Source: Costus lasius (taxonomy: Eukaryota > Streptophyta > Magnoliopsida > Zingiberales > Costaceae). Taken from it: DNA of 64,000 bases. Position 1 is the stretch's first letter. Each line of letters starts with the position of its first letter. Below are positions 13,196-23,110 of this stretch, piece after piece. The DNA lies in the NCBI GenBank assembly GCA_027563935.2, contig CM050453.2:86464665-86528664 (forward strand), written 5' to 3'. The notes under the pieces were generated by a model. It was not told the origin of the DNA and ran no database searches. It saw nothing but the letters and a program-made list of their open reading frames with translations. The translations under genes and the position numbers were made by a program.

Positions 13196-13504
13196 TGTTA
13201 TGACCCGTGTTTGCCTCTTTCGGCACATCTAACACGTTCCCCAGTTATAACCAAGCCAGGCCCCAGGGGCTCCCCAATCTCGTTCCAGCTCCATGTTACC
13301 CCTGGAAATATTACGTCTGCAGCGGGATTCGACCCCTGGACATGACCCTCACGAGTCATGTCCAAGGGTTGAATCCCGCTACAGACGTAATATTTCCGAG
13401 GGTAACACGGAGCTGGAATGGGATTGGGGAGCCCCTGGGCCTGGCTTCGTTATGACTGGGGAATGTGTTAGATGCGCTGAATGAGGCAAACACGGGTCAT
13501 AACA
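13196..13504. mobile_element. 309-bp palindromic (foldback) element with 5-bp target duplication
   Basis: Left arm 13196-13346 and right arm 13355-13504 are inverted copies around an 8-base centre, with about 14 mismatches and one indel by eye (about 90% identity). Ends are TGTTATGACCCG and CGGGTCATAACA. The flanks carry CTAAC at 13191-13195 and again at 13505-13509. TG/CA ends with a 5-bp duplication are the mark of a retroviral-type integrase, yet both ends are the same terminus facing out. The arms also contain GGGTCGAATCC, close to a tRNA-type B box. I cannot assign it to a named family. It interrupts gag of the older Copia. Confidence 0.8.
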
Positions 13505-13871
13505 CTAACAATGTACTAGTTTCTACCTTCTTATCTTTTTGGCAAATCTCTACTCAAGTTCTTCAAGAAAACCTTTGGCTGTAGTTATCTCATTAGCCAT
13601 AGTACCCCTAAATGCTTCTGATATGACACACTTCATGATCATGAGACACATACAATTTGAATTGTCCCATCTTTCCAACTCCCTCTTATCATCAGAGGAA
13701 CTTGTAGTGGCAAGATCAGCAGAACATCCTACCCATAGCACAAGGTCTAAATCCATGACTCTGAGAACAATGGTAATATTCTCTTGTCATGTTTTAAAAC
13801 ATGTGTCATTAAGCATGGGAATAGAGTTAATATTAGCAGTAATGCTAGAAGTAGAATTAATAGCTGAGTAA

Positions 13872-15142
13872 ACCCACATTAATATCAAATCATACTTAAA
13901 TTAAAATTCAAGTATTAAACAATAATAAACTCAAATAATAATGGTTGCATAACAAGATACCTAGCACAACATTAATATTTCATCTTTGGACATAAATATT
14001 AATTTTTAATTGGTACTCTCATTGTAGTAATCAAACATTGATAATAAGTACTATAGACACAAAGCCTTTCTTTGGACAGAATTAATATTGACAAGAAAAT
14101 TAAATAATCATCACATGTTATTACCGCATGTGTGCATATAATTCGGTCAAGTATTAACCTTCCTTTGGGCCCATTAATACCTGCATAAATTATATACACA
14201 CCATCTTAATAATATAAAATAAATTAACCTACATAGTATGCTACTTTCGTAGTCATATTGATTTAATTAATCTATTTCATAATGTCAAACTTTTTATTAT
14301 TTAAACAATAATAAAAATAATTATGCCATTATTTGATTTATTAAAAAATATTTTTTTTCTAAATTTTATAGAAAAATAGAAGCAATCAACTACACAACAT
14401 AGCAAGCCAAATAGCACTGTGTTACTTCTGCATGCAGTAAAAAACCTAGCCCAGATGATTGGGTCCTAACTAGGCCTAGACAATATAAACAGCATACTAG
14501 CCCTGCTTCTGCACATAGCATAGGTTTTTTACTTCTGCATAGCAGATGGCGCAGCCTAGGCCGTTAGAGCAAGCCTAGGTGCTAAATCCAACCCGCTGGT
14601 TCAGCCCGGATCCTGGAAGATCAAATCCAAATCCAGATCCGTTAACCATGTCGACCGAGATTTGGACCTGCACAAACATGTGTGCCCACAAGCCCAAGTT
14701 GTCCGACTCGAAACATCACGCACATGTTAGTCGTTGCCCTAAACTGCATCGTTCGCACACCTCATTAGTGCATGTCGCGCGCTCGTGAGCTTGGCCAAAC
14801 GTGTTGCCGCAATTGCCAGCGCCGAATGCATCCCACATCACTCGTCTCTTCTCCTTAGTTGTTTCTCTCTTCCACCTCTCCTTCCTCTTCTCTTCTTCCC
14901 CCTTCTTCCAAGTGCACCTACCTCTCCTCTTTCTTGAGTGACCTTCCTCATGGACGTCTCTTGAAGCCCTTGGAGTCTTAAAGCTTAAACAAAGGAAGCA
15001 ATCAACTACAACAAGAAGACTTATCATGACCCCTTTTGTAAGGATTGTTGTTTAGCTTAGGGGGTTTAGAGCCTGTATCCTGTCTAATCCTCATTGTTCT
15101 CTTTGAATGCTTTGTATAACATCTCAAGAGCCTCAACACTAA
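13872..15142. other. Unassigned: AT-rich DNA then GC-richer DNA
   Basis: 13872-14400 is very AT-rich and may be the leader of the minus-strand Copia. From about 14400 to 15140 the base content rises and a pyrimidine-rich stretch runs from about 14840 to 14910. Short ORFs here have no recognisable similarity. No primer site was found. Confidence 0.4.
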
Positions 15143-15314
15143 GGCTATGTTCGGTAGCAAGGATTTTGAGGAGGAAAGAAGGGAAAGTAAATTTTCCCCT
15201 AGTTTTTTAGTATAGAAAGGAAAAAAAGATCGAAACAAAGATGAAAAATCTTAAAATTTTTCACCCAATCCCAATCCGTCCAAATCGGGCAGAAACGTTA
15301 CTTTTCCACCCGAC

Positions 15315-15720
15315 GTGCTAACCGCACTCCCTCCCATGCTTTGCGACTTGCTTTCCTTTCTCACTTTGTCGCCTCTTCCGCCGCAATCTGCTGCTGCCGC
15401 TCCCACTCACTGTCGCCTCCAGCTGTTGCTCCCACTCGCCGTCGCCTCTAGCTGCCGCTTGTCGCCATTAGGTAAGCCTCTTCCTCCTTTTCTATTTTTT
15501 TCCTCCATCTTCCGCTCATGCTCATTGCTTCACTCTCCTTCGACTATTGCTGGCACCCTTGCTTGCCGCCATCGCCATAGCTGCTTGCTCCAGCCTGACG
15601 CTGCTTGATTAGAGCAGCGTCTTTGCCGCCACCAGTACTCGTCGGCACACTTACTTGCTACCGCTTCTGCGTGCGTTGAACCTGCTTGCCCTTGCTGCCC
15701 CATTTTCATCCAAATCAAGG
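15315..15720 (+). other. GC-rich leader of the Harbinger element
   Basis: A C-rich block that reads like a plant 5' leader or first exon, with a splice-donor-like GGTAAG at 15471-15476. The 97-residue ORF is low in complexity and not recognised. The block follows a subterminal stretch also found in the related element at 52.3 kb (CAAATCGGGC in both). Confidence 0.4.
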
Positions 15721-17090
15721 TAATGTTCCTTTCCTTTCAACTGCATTTTATCCTACTTAGGTCTCAGACAATTTTTTTCAAAGAATCTCAAACCCTAGAT
15801 GCAGAATATTATGATAAGTTCAACAATAGCAAGCCAATAGCTCCTGAACTATTTTTTTTTCTTTGAGTAAGGAATGTTGCTCACATGAACTAGATGTTTT
15901 TTCCAGCTTTATCACAAGTAAAAATAGAGACCGGTGAAGCATAATGACCTTTTCTATGGCACACTCATTGATGGTAGCTAATGTTTGTTTTGTTAATTAG
16001 TGCTTAATGTTGAATGATGTAGATGGTGATTGATACTGGTCCATGGTATCTTTCTTTTAACAGCATAAGTTTCTCCAAAGCTGTTATGTTAGTTCAAACT
16101 AATTCCTTTAATTGCCAAGTTTTGAACTTGTGTAGTAGGGAGCCAATCTGAACAATATGCTAGTAATCTGCAATGAGTAGTGTCATTAATGCTAGATCAT
16201 TGGTTTGCCCTCATGCTTCTGCTTTTCATTACAACTATTGACCTTCCTAGTTAGTACATGCAAAGATTCCTCTTCCTTTTAGCATGCTTATCTGAAACTT
16301 ACCTATATTGGAATCCTTCCCTGAGACTGGGTAGTTGCAAAGTGTTACATTAGACAAGGTCAAGATAGATAATTATCAAATGTTGTTATATCATAGTGAA
16401 CTTGATACCATTTTTTGTGGATTAGTTTATCATAATAGACTAACCTAAAATGTCATTGTTCTCCTATTCCGATGACTTGCAAGCATAGGGGAACAAACAA
16501 GGCAACAAAAAAGTCTACATGGTAAGTACATCTTTTTTGGTCTAGTACAATGGAGTATCTCTACACATTTTAGGAAATTAATTATTATGATCTTATTGTG
16601 AAGGAATGAACCCCTAATAGCAATCTTCTCTTGTCATGACAAGCAACCAAAAGGAAATTGAAGGCCTTAGAAAGAGACATCGTAGGCAACAATCTTTGCT
16701 TGTGACTGAGGAATCTCTAGTAGAAACATAGTGAGGTGCACTCTTTGATAATTAGGATTCTAAGATAACTTACTATTCTTGGTACTGTATAGATTTTGAA
16801 TTATAAAGACTATTACAGGGGCAAACTTCACAGTACACAAGGTATGAGATTGCCTCCTACAGTGTCTAAAAATAGTTTGTAAAGGGTGATATAACCGATT
16901 TGCACCAATACACACTAGTATATACCAGTCTAATAGTGGAGTAGTCCATTCCAACTGGCATTTAAAACCTTGGTCCATGTTTCTTTTCTTACACAAGCAC
17001 TTTCCTATAAGGGTATCAAATCTTTCCTGTTTAAACTTCAAGTCCTACAGATACTGGACTCATTGTGGTCATAATGGATTGTGAGTTGAT
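15721..17090. other. Unassigned interior of the Harbinger element
   Basis: AT-rich, no long ORF in any frame, no recognisable protein. It lies between the GC-rich leader and the minisatellite and could be intron or spacer. Confidence 0.4.
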
Positions 17091-17830
17091 TAGATTCTAC
17101 AAATTGCTGGATACTTTCCAAACATCCAGCTGCCAAAACAAATTAACTTCAAGCTCAGAGTAAACGATATTCCTTTGAGCCATCTATTAGTCCATCAAAT
17201 CCACCCAAGGTTGTGTTAATTAATTTCAAGTTCAAATTGAAGACCTATAGAGTTCCTTTGAGCCGTCTAGCATGCCAATCGTATCCTCTTTAGTCATCTA
17301 GTTAAGTCAAACATTGGTTAAAGACAAAGAATGTTGGCTTCTTTTGAACAATCCAACACTCTAACCTTACACACTTAAGTTGTATGTTCAAGTTCAAATT
17401 CAAACTCAATACATGCAATATCCCTTTGAGCCACCCAGTACTCTTAACTTGATTTACTGAAGTCATTAGGTCAGGTTAAATCTAATTTTAAATTCAAGGT
17501 ATGTTAGGTCTCTTCAGGTCATCTGACACACCAACAACATGCACTTAAGTTGTTTGGTTGTCAAGTTCAAATTCAAAACAAAGTAAATTCCTTTTAGCCG
17601 GTCACCAGTCTAACTAGATTCACTTAAGCTATATGGTAAAAAATCAAACTCCAATTTAAGACATGATAGGTTTCCTTGAGACATCTAATACTCCAACTAG
17701 ATTCATTTAAAATATCAAATTCTTTGTTGGATCCTTTGAAGTTGTTTTGTTAATCATTGTCATCCCCTTTCTGCTGTCTAGTTATATAGTTAGATTCTTC
17801 AATTGAATCCTTTTGGGTTATTCAATTGAT
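17090..17830. repeat. Degenerate minisatellite, unit about 83 bp, roughly 9 copies
   Basis: The motif CCTTTGAGCC(A/G)TCTA and variants recur at about 17172, 17254, 17337, 17420, 17509, 17589, 17670 and later. Between them, in the same order, come variants of CACTTAAGTTGT and TCAAGTTCAAATTCAAA. Spacings run from 79 to 87 bases. The copies are diverged and the outer limits are approximate. Confidence 0.7.
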
Positions 17831-18928
17831 GATTTAAATCTCATTGATCCAGTAAGTTTAGAATTTTATCATTTTTGTTGGGTAAAAATCGATCAAACCC
17901 CCTTAAGCCATTTGACATATATCCCATTAATCAACATCATCGTCTTTTGTTTTCTTGGCTCAAAACCTCACATATGTAGAAGTCTAATACAGTAACACAC
18001 CATGATACAACATAATTTGCCTCTTGTTCCATCACCGTTTCCCACCATGATAACAACAAGTTCAAAACTCCAAGTTCTTTGGTACCTGGAACAAAAGCAT
18101 TCCCTGATTTTTCTCCAGCCTCCAGCCCAATATTTGAAACTGCTTTTTCTACACACCAAGGATTACCCAATATTTGAAACTGCTTCCTTTAATTGCAGAG
18201 TTTCCCATGCAACTTTATGGTTCTCACTTAATTGTTTGTGTGAATAACTCTTTTGTTACTAAATATTTGGAGTTCATTGGTGTTGTTTAATTTGTTAGAC
18301 TAGGAAGTGCATCAATCTTTATTTATGTAGTATGACTTTTTAGAGAAACTTGGTATAATATCTTGAAAATGGAGCATGTTGACTATTAATGCTGGATAAT
18401 ATGTAGATTCTGCTGCAGAACAATTGAGTTCTTATAGAAGAGAGTGTAGGATTCAAGTCCGAAGTTCATTTTGCATTTACCTTACTAATTTAATCTTATG
18501 AGATATTCATGATTTTGAATGAGATTTTCTTTTCTATGATTGCCATACTTTTTTTATATGTTTTTCATATATGTAATCTTGACCCTAAAAATATTGAATT
18601 AGAAATAAGAGTCATCAAAAGGGTACATGCACAGTTCAATTTCCATACTAGTATACAACTGCTTTTTTTATTCATTTTTATGTAACTTACCATTAAATCA
18701 TTCCTCTGTGAACTTAAACTGACCGTGAAAATGCTGTAAGATCAAAATTTAATATCACTAGTGGCCATGCTTGGTGCAATTCTAGATGAGTTTATATCGC
18801 TAGTAGCCATGCTAATGAAGATTAATATCTACACTGATATGTAGTTCAAACATCCATACTAATTCATCTTCTCTAAATAGATGATACATGTAAGAATTAA
18901 ATATGTTGCTAGCTATATGCGCATGCTG

Positions 18929-18977
<49 letters not shown>

Positions 18978-18999
18978 CTGTGTTATAGGTTTTATTGTA
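17831..18999. other. Unassigned stretch before the transposase, with (AT)n
   Basis: AT-rich, no recognisable protein. A short direct repeat (CCCAATATTTGAAACTGCTT) occurs at about 18125 and 18169. An AT microsatellite spans 18932-18974, just before the transposase start. Confidence 0.5.
18932..18974. repeat. (AT)n microsatellite
   Basis: About 21 AT units ending 25 bases before the transposase ATG. Its length is likely to vary between individuals. Confidence 0.9.
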
Positions 19000-20366
19000 A
19001 TGGCTCCAACGAGTAGCAAAGATAAGAGATATACTGAATTGTACAACCTCCACCATAGACAATATCAACTTGCAGCTATAGCTAGAAGTCGTCTTGCACA
19101 ATTGCACCCAATTCTCCTTTTATTATTGCACTCATCCTATGTGGATAAGCCATTGGTAGAAAGTAATGAATATAAGGATAAAATGCGAAGGAATCTTCTA
19201 AACAAGTTATTGAGTTCGGATCAACTTTGTTATAACATTTTAAGAATGAGAAAAAAAAAACCTTTTTGTATTTGTGTGAGATACTATGAGGCATAAATCT
19301 TGTCAAAAATAATAAGAATTCTAGTGTTGAGGAAAAAGTCGCAAAGTTCCTATATTTGGTAGCCCATAATGTCAAGAATCGGGAACTTTGTTTCTTTTTT
19401 TATCGTGGTCCTAGCAGTATTAGTTCTCACTTTCATGAGGTGTTAAGAGCTGTTATTAGCATACACGAATAGTTTATCAAGTAACCTGACGGTTCAACAA
19501 TTCCTCCTGAGATTTACAATAGGAACAGATTATATCTTATTTCAAGGTATGTTATTTTAGAAGTATATTAGTATGAGCAATACTATTTCAATTGTTAAAT
19601 CAATTGGATAAAATTGCAGGATTGTTTAGGAGCTATCGATGGAACACATATTCGTGTGAGAGTACCTTCTACTTATGCATCTAGATATAGGGGGAGAAAA
19701 GACTAGCCAACAACAAATGTATTAGCAGCATGTTCATTTGATATGAAATTTACGTATGTCCTTCCTGGGTGGGAGGGGACAGCATCTGATTCACGAATAT
19801 TGAAAGATGCATTGACTAGATCCAATAACTTAAAAATTCCAGAAGGTAAAATTTTCCCTTATTTATTAAAAACTTTTATAAGTTACAAGGTTAATAAATT
19901 ACAAATTATTGGTGTAGGAAAATACTATTTGGGTGATGTTGGATTTGGAATTAAAAATTATCTTATCACACCATATAGAGGAGTTCGTTATCACTTGAAA
20001 GAATATTCTCAATGCGCTCCACAAAATGCAAAGGAACTTTTTAACCATCGACATGCTTCTGCTCGAAATATTATTGAAAGAATCTTTGGTGTACTGAAGA
20101 AGAGATTTCCAATCATAGCGAGTGGATCAGAACCCTTTTATCCTATTAGCACACATGTTCAAATTATCCTAGCATGTTGTGTTTTACATAATTACTTAAT
20201 GGGCGCTGATCCCGATGCTGCCATTATTGCTGAAGTTGATGAGGAAATATCAAACATGATAACACAAGATGCTTTTGGGATAGAAAGACTAGATGAAGAT
20301 GCTCAAAAAGGGGTTCTAATCAAAGATAATATGACAAATGCTATGTGGAATAATTATGTTTTATGA
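19000..20366 (+). pseudogene. Harbinger (HARBI1-like) DDE transposase, broken
   Basis: The ATG at 19000 opens a helical N-terminal part. The frame breaks at an A10 run near 19250, and in-frame stops follow (for instance in HEVLRAVISIHE-stop and a TAG at 19704-19706 where this family usually has Trp). Two introns fit the family's protein: 19547-19619 and 19846-19917, both GT to AG; the second is read through by the long ORF. All three catalytic acids remain: Asp at 19638 (AIDGTH), Asp at 19935 (LGDVGFG) and Glu at 20076 (IIERIFG). The enzyme would cut and paste the element at TAA/TTA targets, but this copy cannot be made intact. Confidence 0.88.
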
Positions 20367-20582
20367 ATTAGTCATGTACTATCTTGACTATAGTTTCAAT
20401 GTCCTACAAAAGTGATGTACTATCTTTATTTGTAGTTTGACATTTCTATGTTTCATGACTTTAATCACTATCTTTATTTGTACTTTGACATTTCTATGTT
20501 TCATGACTTTAATTAGTATTTGTATTTGTAAGTTAAACTGTGTTTTGTTTGACAAAAGTGATGTACTATCTTTGCTTTCATA

Positions 20583-21621
20583 ATGAGTTATAATAGTCTA
20601 ACAACATTGATTTTGTTTAAATGGAAGATGATTAGAAAAGCTAAGGCTGCTGAAAGCTCAAGGAAAGAAAACATCAAATGGAGTGAGGAAATAGACAATG
20701 TTTTTATTGATGCAATGCTAGAGCAACAAGAGAGAGGCTTTAGGGTTGATGGTACATTTACCTCAACCGCGTATACAAATATGCTAACCATATGTGTACA
20801 AGCATTTGGTATATCTTTGACAAAAGATCATTTAAAAAGTCGCATCAAGTCAGTTAAAAGCAACTTTAATACCTGCCATGAGTTATTTAAGAACAAGAGT
20901 GACATTGCATAGAATAGTGAAATAAAAATGTTTGAAGCCGATGATCAAGTATGGGATAATCTTATCAAGGTATGCAAGTTATCATTTTATAGTAAATGGT
21001 TATTTGATGTTTTGGCATCTATTTATTAATTTTATTGTTTTTACAGGCTAATCCTATTATGAGAAAGTGGATGGGGCACTCCTGTTCATCATTATGACAA
21101 GTTTGATGCTCTTTTCTCAAAAGATCGAGCAACTGGTGGAATGGCTAATACTTGTAATGAATTTACGAAGGTGTGGAGTGAAGAAAGAACTAGCCATGAT
21201 GAGTGTTCACTGCATGCTTTGCACGACACATCTAATGAAAGAGTTGATGAAATAAATTCAATTGATATGCTACCCTCTCCACCTCATATAGCTACTGCCA
21301 CTGATTCTACATCATTTAAGAGTGGTAAGAGGAAAAGTTCTTCACTATCTATTCAAGAAGTTACTATAACAAAATTGGATGACAGTAATGAAAGTTTAAA
21401 GCAAATAACGGATTGTATGAAGCAAGCAAACAAATGTTTAGAAAAGTAATATGCTCATGATCATGCAACAATAGAATACTCTGAAAAAGATTAGAGTGAC
21501 ACGTCAACAAATGGCACATGCTTATGTGGCTCTTGGGAAAAGCAAAGAGAAGGCCAGACTTTGTCTCTTAGCTTCAGATGAATTATGCTTAGATGTACTT
21601 AATGAGTTGTTAGGTGATTGA
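20583..21621 (+). pseudogene. Harbinger second protein, Myb/SANT-like, broken
   Basis: Lies 216 bases after the transposase on the same strand, the usual pair in this superfamily, where it is thought to help the transposase bind DNA and enter the nucleus. The N-terminal part has the KWSEEIDNVFIDAMLEQ and LKSRIKSVKSNFN blocks of the domain. A stop follows NKSDIA at about 20910; then comes VWDNLIK, an intron to about 21046 ending TTTTACAG, and ANPIMRKWMG. A frameshift leads into an acidic, Ser-rich middle (21141-21449), and after more breaks the frame ends LLASDELCLDVLNELLGD at 21621. The start could also be the ATG at 20628. Confidence 0.8.
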
Positions 21622-22629
21622 CTTGTGTAAGCTTTACATGTTGTTACTAGTTGACTATGGCTATCTGGTTTTGGTATGGAAGACGTGATATTGAACTTTG
21701 TTTAGTTTTACCCTTATCTTTTGGTATGAATGATGTAATATTGAACTATGTTTAGTTTGACCCTTGAATGTTGTATGAAACTTGACATTTATGTTTATGT
21801 TTTAGATGTTACATTTGTATTAAATATGTTTCAGGTTGATTATTTTTGTTATGTTGTCTGATGTAATTGTTTTCCTTCCTTTCTATTTAGGTGATGCAAA
21901 TGTACATGTTAGGTGTTATCTTTTTTTTTTACACTGTGATAAGAATGTTTTATAATTTGTTATCTTGCTTAGTTGCAAATAGTTGATGTTGGAATTTAGA
22001 TTTTAGTTTTCGTAATAGATAACAATTTGTTCATTCACCAAGTGATCTTAGACTCTGTACTTTTGGCTCTTCTAAATTGGTCAATTACATTGACTCTGAA
22101 TCAATTATACAGGTCAGGTAGGAACTATCTTTATAGTTTTGCAACTTTGTAACTTGAGTTGGAACGAGCAAAATTCTAAAGATGAATTAAATTTATATTT
22201 CAATTTTATACAGGTTATCTATCTATATTACTCTTTATTCTATGGATTTTGTTTGTCTTCTCCTACGAATAAAAAACTTATTTGACAAGCTTTGCTAGGC
22301 ATTGAATGACAATCTAATGGCTGATAGCTCAAAAAATATTATTATTATTTTATAGTAATTGTATAATTTTTAAATATTTTTGTTATATTATTATATTTGT
22401 ATTAATTTTATAGTATTTAATTAAGATTTATTAAATTTATATTTTATATATTTTAAAATAATTTTATAGTGTTATGCATAATAGGTGTAAAAACCTAAGT
22501 TAGGAGTGCAAATATCAAATGGAAAATTTTCATTCTCTCCAAAAGAAATAGGATGAAGAAAATTTTTTTTTTCTATTCATATCATTTTCTTTCTTGCAAA
22601 TTTTTTTTTCCTTGCTATAAAACACAGTG

Positions 22630-22789
22630 GAAGATTTGAGACAACTTGAAGGACTTTCAACCCCATTTCTAACGGAGATTCTTCCTCAACTCCTCTCTAT
22701 CTTTTTGTGTTCTTAGTTTTTATGTTAATTTGCATGCTTATAGCTATTTTATTTATTATATTTTTGAACTACATGCTCTATAATTGGTC
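22630..22789. other. Short spacer after the Harbinger element
   Basis: AT-rich, nothing recognised. Confidence 0.4.
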
Positions 22790-23110
22790 CTATACAAATC
22801 CCATAAATTCCTCCCTCCACTACACCACTTCTAAAGGTGACCAGATAACCCAAAGTTAATTTCTAAGAGTCAATGCCTCTAATCATATCAAAGTTAGTAT
22901 AACCAACAAAAGTATGCTAGCTTTAAAACAACATCTCATGATCCACCTTATGATACTTCCAAGTTCAAAAATAAAGCAATTGACAACATAAGCAATGTTT
23001 GGTCTCATGCACACAATTGCATACATTAAATTGCCTAATAACTTTGCGACTTAGTTTGTTGATTATATTGGATCCATTTTATGAACTCAACTTTAATTGC
23101 TCATATTATT
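22790..23110 (-). pseudogene. Copia reverse transcriptase/RNase H fragment
   Basis: On the minus strand the stretch reads GNLMYAIVCMRPNIAYVV and then pieces of the RNase H start, matching the Copia region between reverse transcriptase and RNase H. There are many stops and no flanking LTR. It is a scrap of an old element unrelated to the others in the window. Confidence 0.75.

Larger units (their letters stand above)
8908..13871 (-). mobile_element. Older Ty1/Copia element on the minus strand, 5' limit unresolved
   Basis: Reading on the minus strand, gag starts near 13870 and is followed by a zinc knuckle, integrase, reverse transcriptase and RNase H down to about 9550, then a polypurine tract (9170-9179) and the start of an LTR (TGTTAAAACA, beginning at 9168). 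The LTR is cut after about 260 bases by the younger Copia at 1-8907. No primer site or 5' LTR could be found to the right, so that end is open. The sequence is AT-rich and full of stops, as expected of an old copy. Confidence 0.85.
9550..13871 (-). pseudogene. Decayed Copia gag-pol, minus strand
   Basis: Recognisable pieces in order: gag with WDNSNCMCLMIMK (about 13.65 kb); a zinc knuckle beginning FCKGGGHTKRNC (about 12.79 kb); integrase pieces (11745-12212) with ITFIDDHSRYGYLYL, a damaged second Asp motif (RFDHSGEYY) and TMPGKK; a short stretch at 11316-11552; reverse transcriptase (10671-10958) with ETFSPV and QMDVKIVFLN; YVDD at 10537-10548; RNase H to about 9.56 kb. Many frameshifts and stops. 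A (TA)n microsatellite at about 12046-12069 replaces part of the integrase core, and a palindromic element (13196-13504) splits gag. This copy cannot make protein. Confidence 0.85.
15143..22629 (+). mobile_element. PIF/Harbinger DNA transposon, autonomous type, decayed
   Basis: The left end reads GGCTATGTTCGGTAGCAAGG after TAA (15140-15142). The right end is its imperfect inverse, TTGCTATAAAACACAGTG, near 22629, followed by GAA, a possible mutated TAA duplication. Inside are the two proteins typical of the group: a DDE transposase (19000-20366) and a Myb/SANT-like protein (20583-21621), both on the plus strand. The 3.8 kb before the transposase holds a GC-rich leader (15.3-15.7 kb), a minisatellite and an AT microsatellite. 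A shorter related element lies at 52.3 kb. The ends have drifted, so the limits are approximate. Confidence 0.75.
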
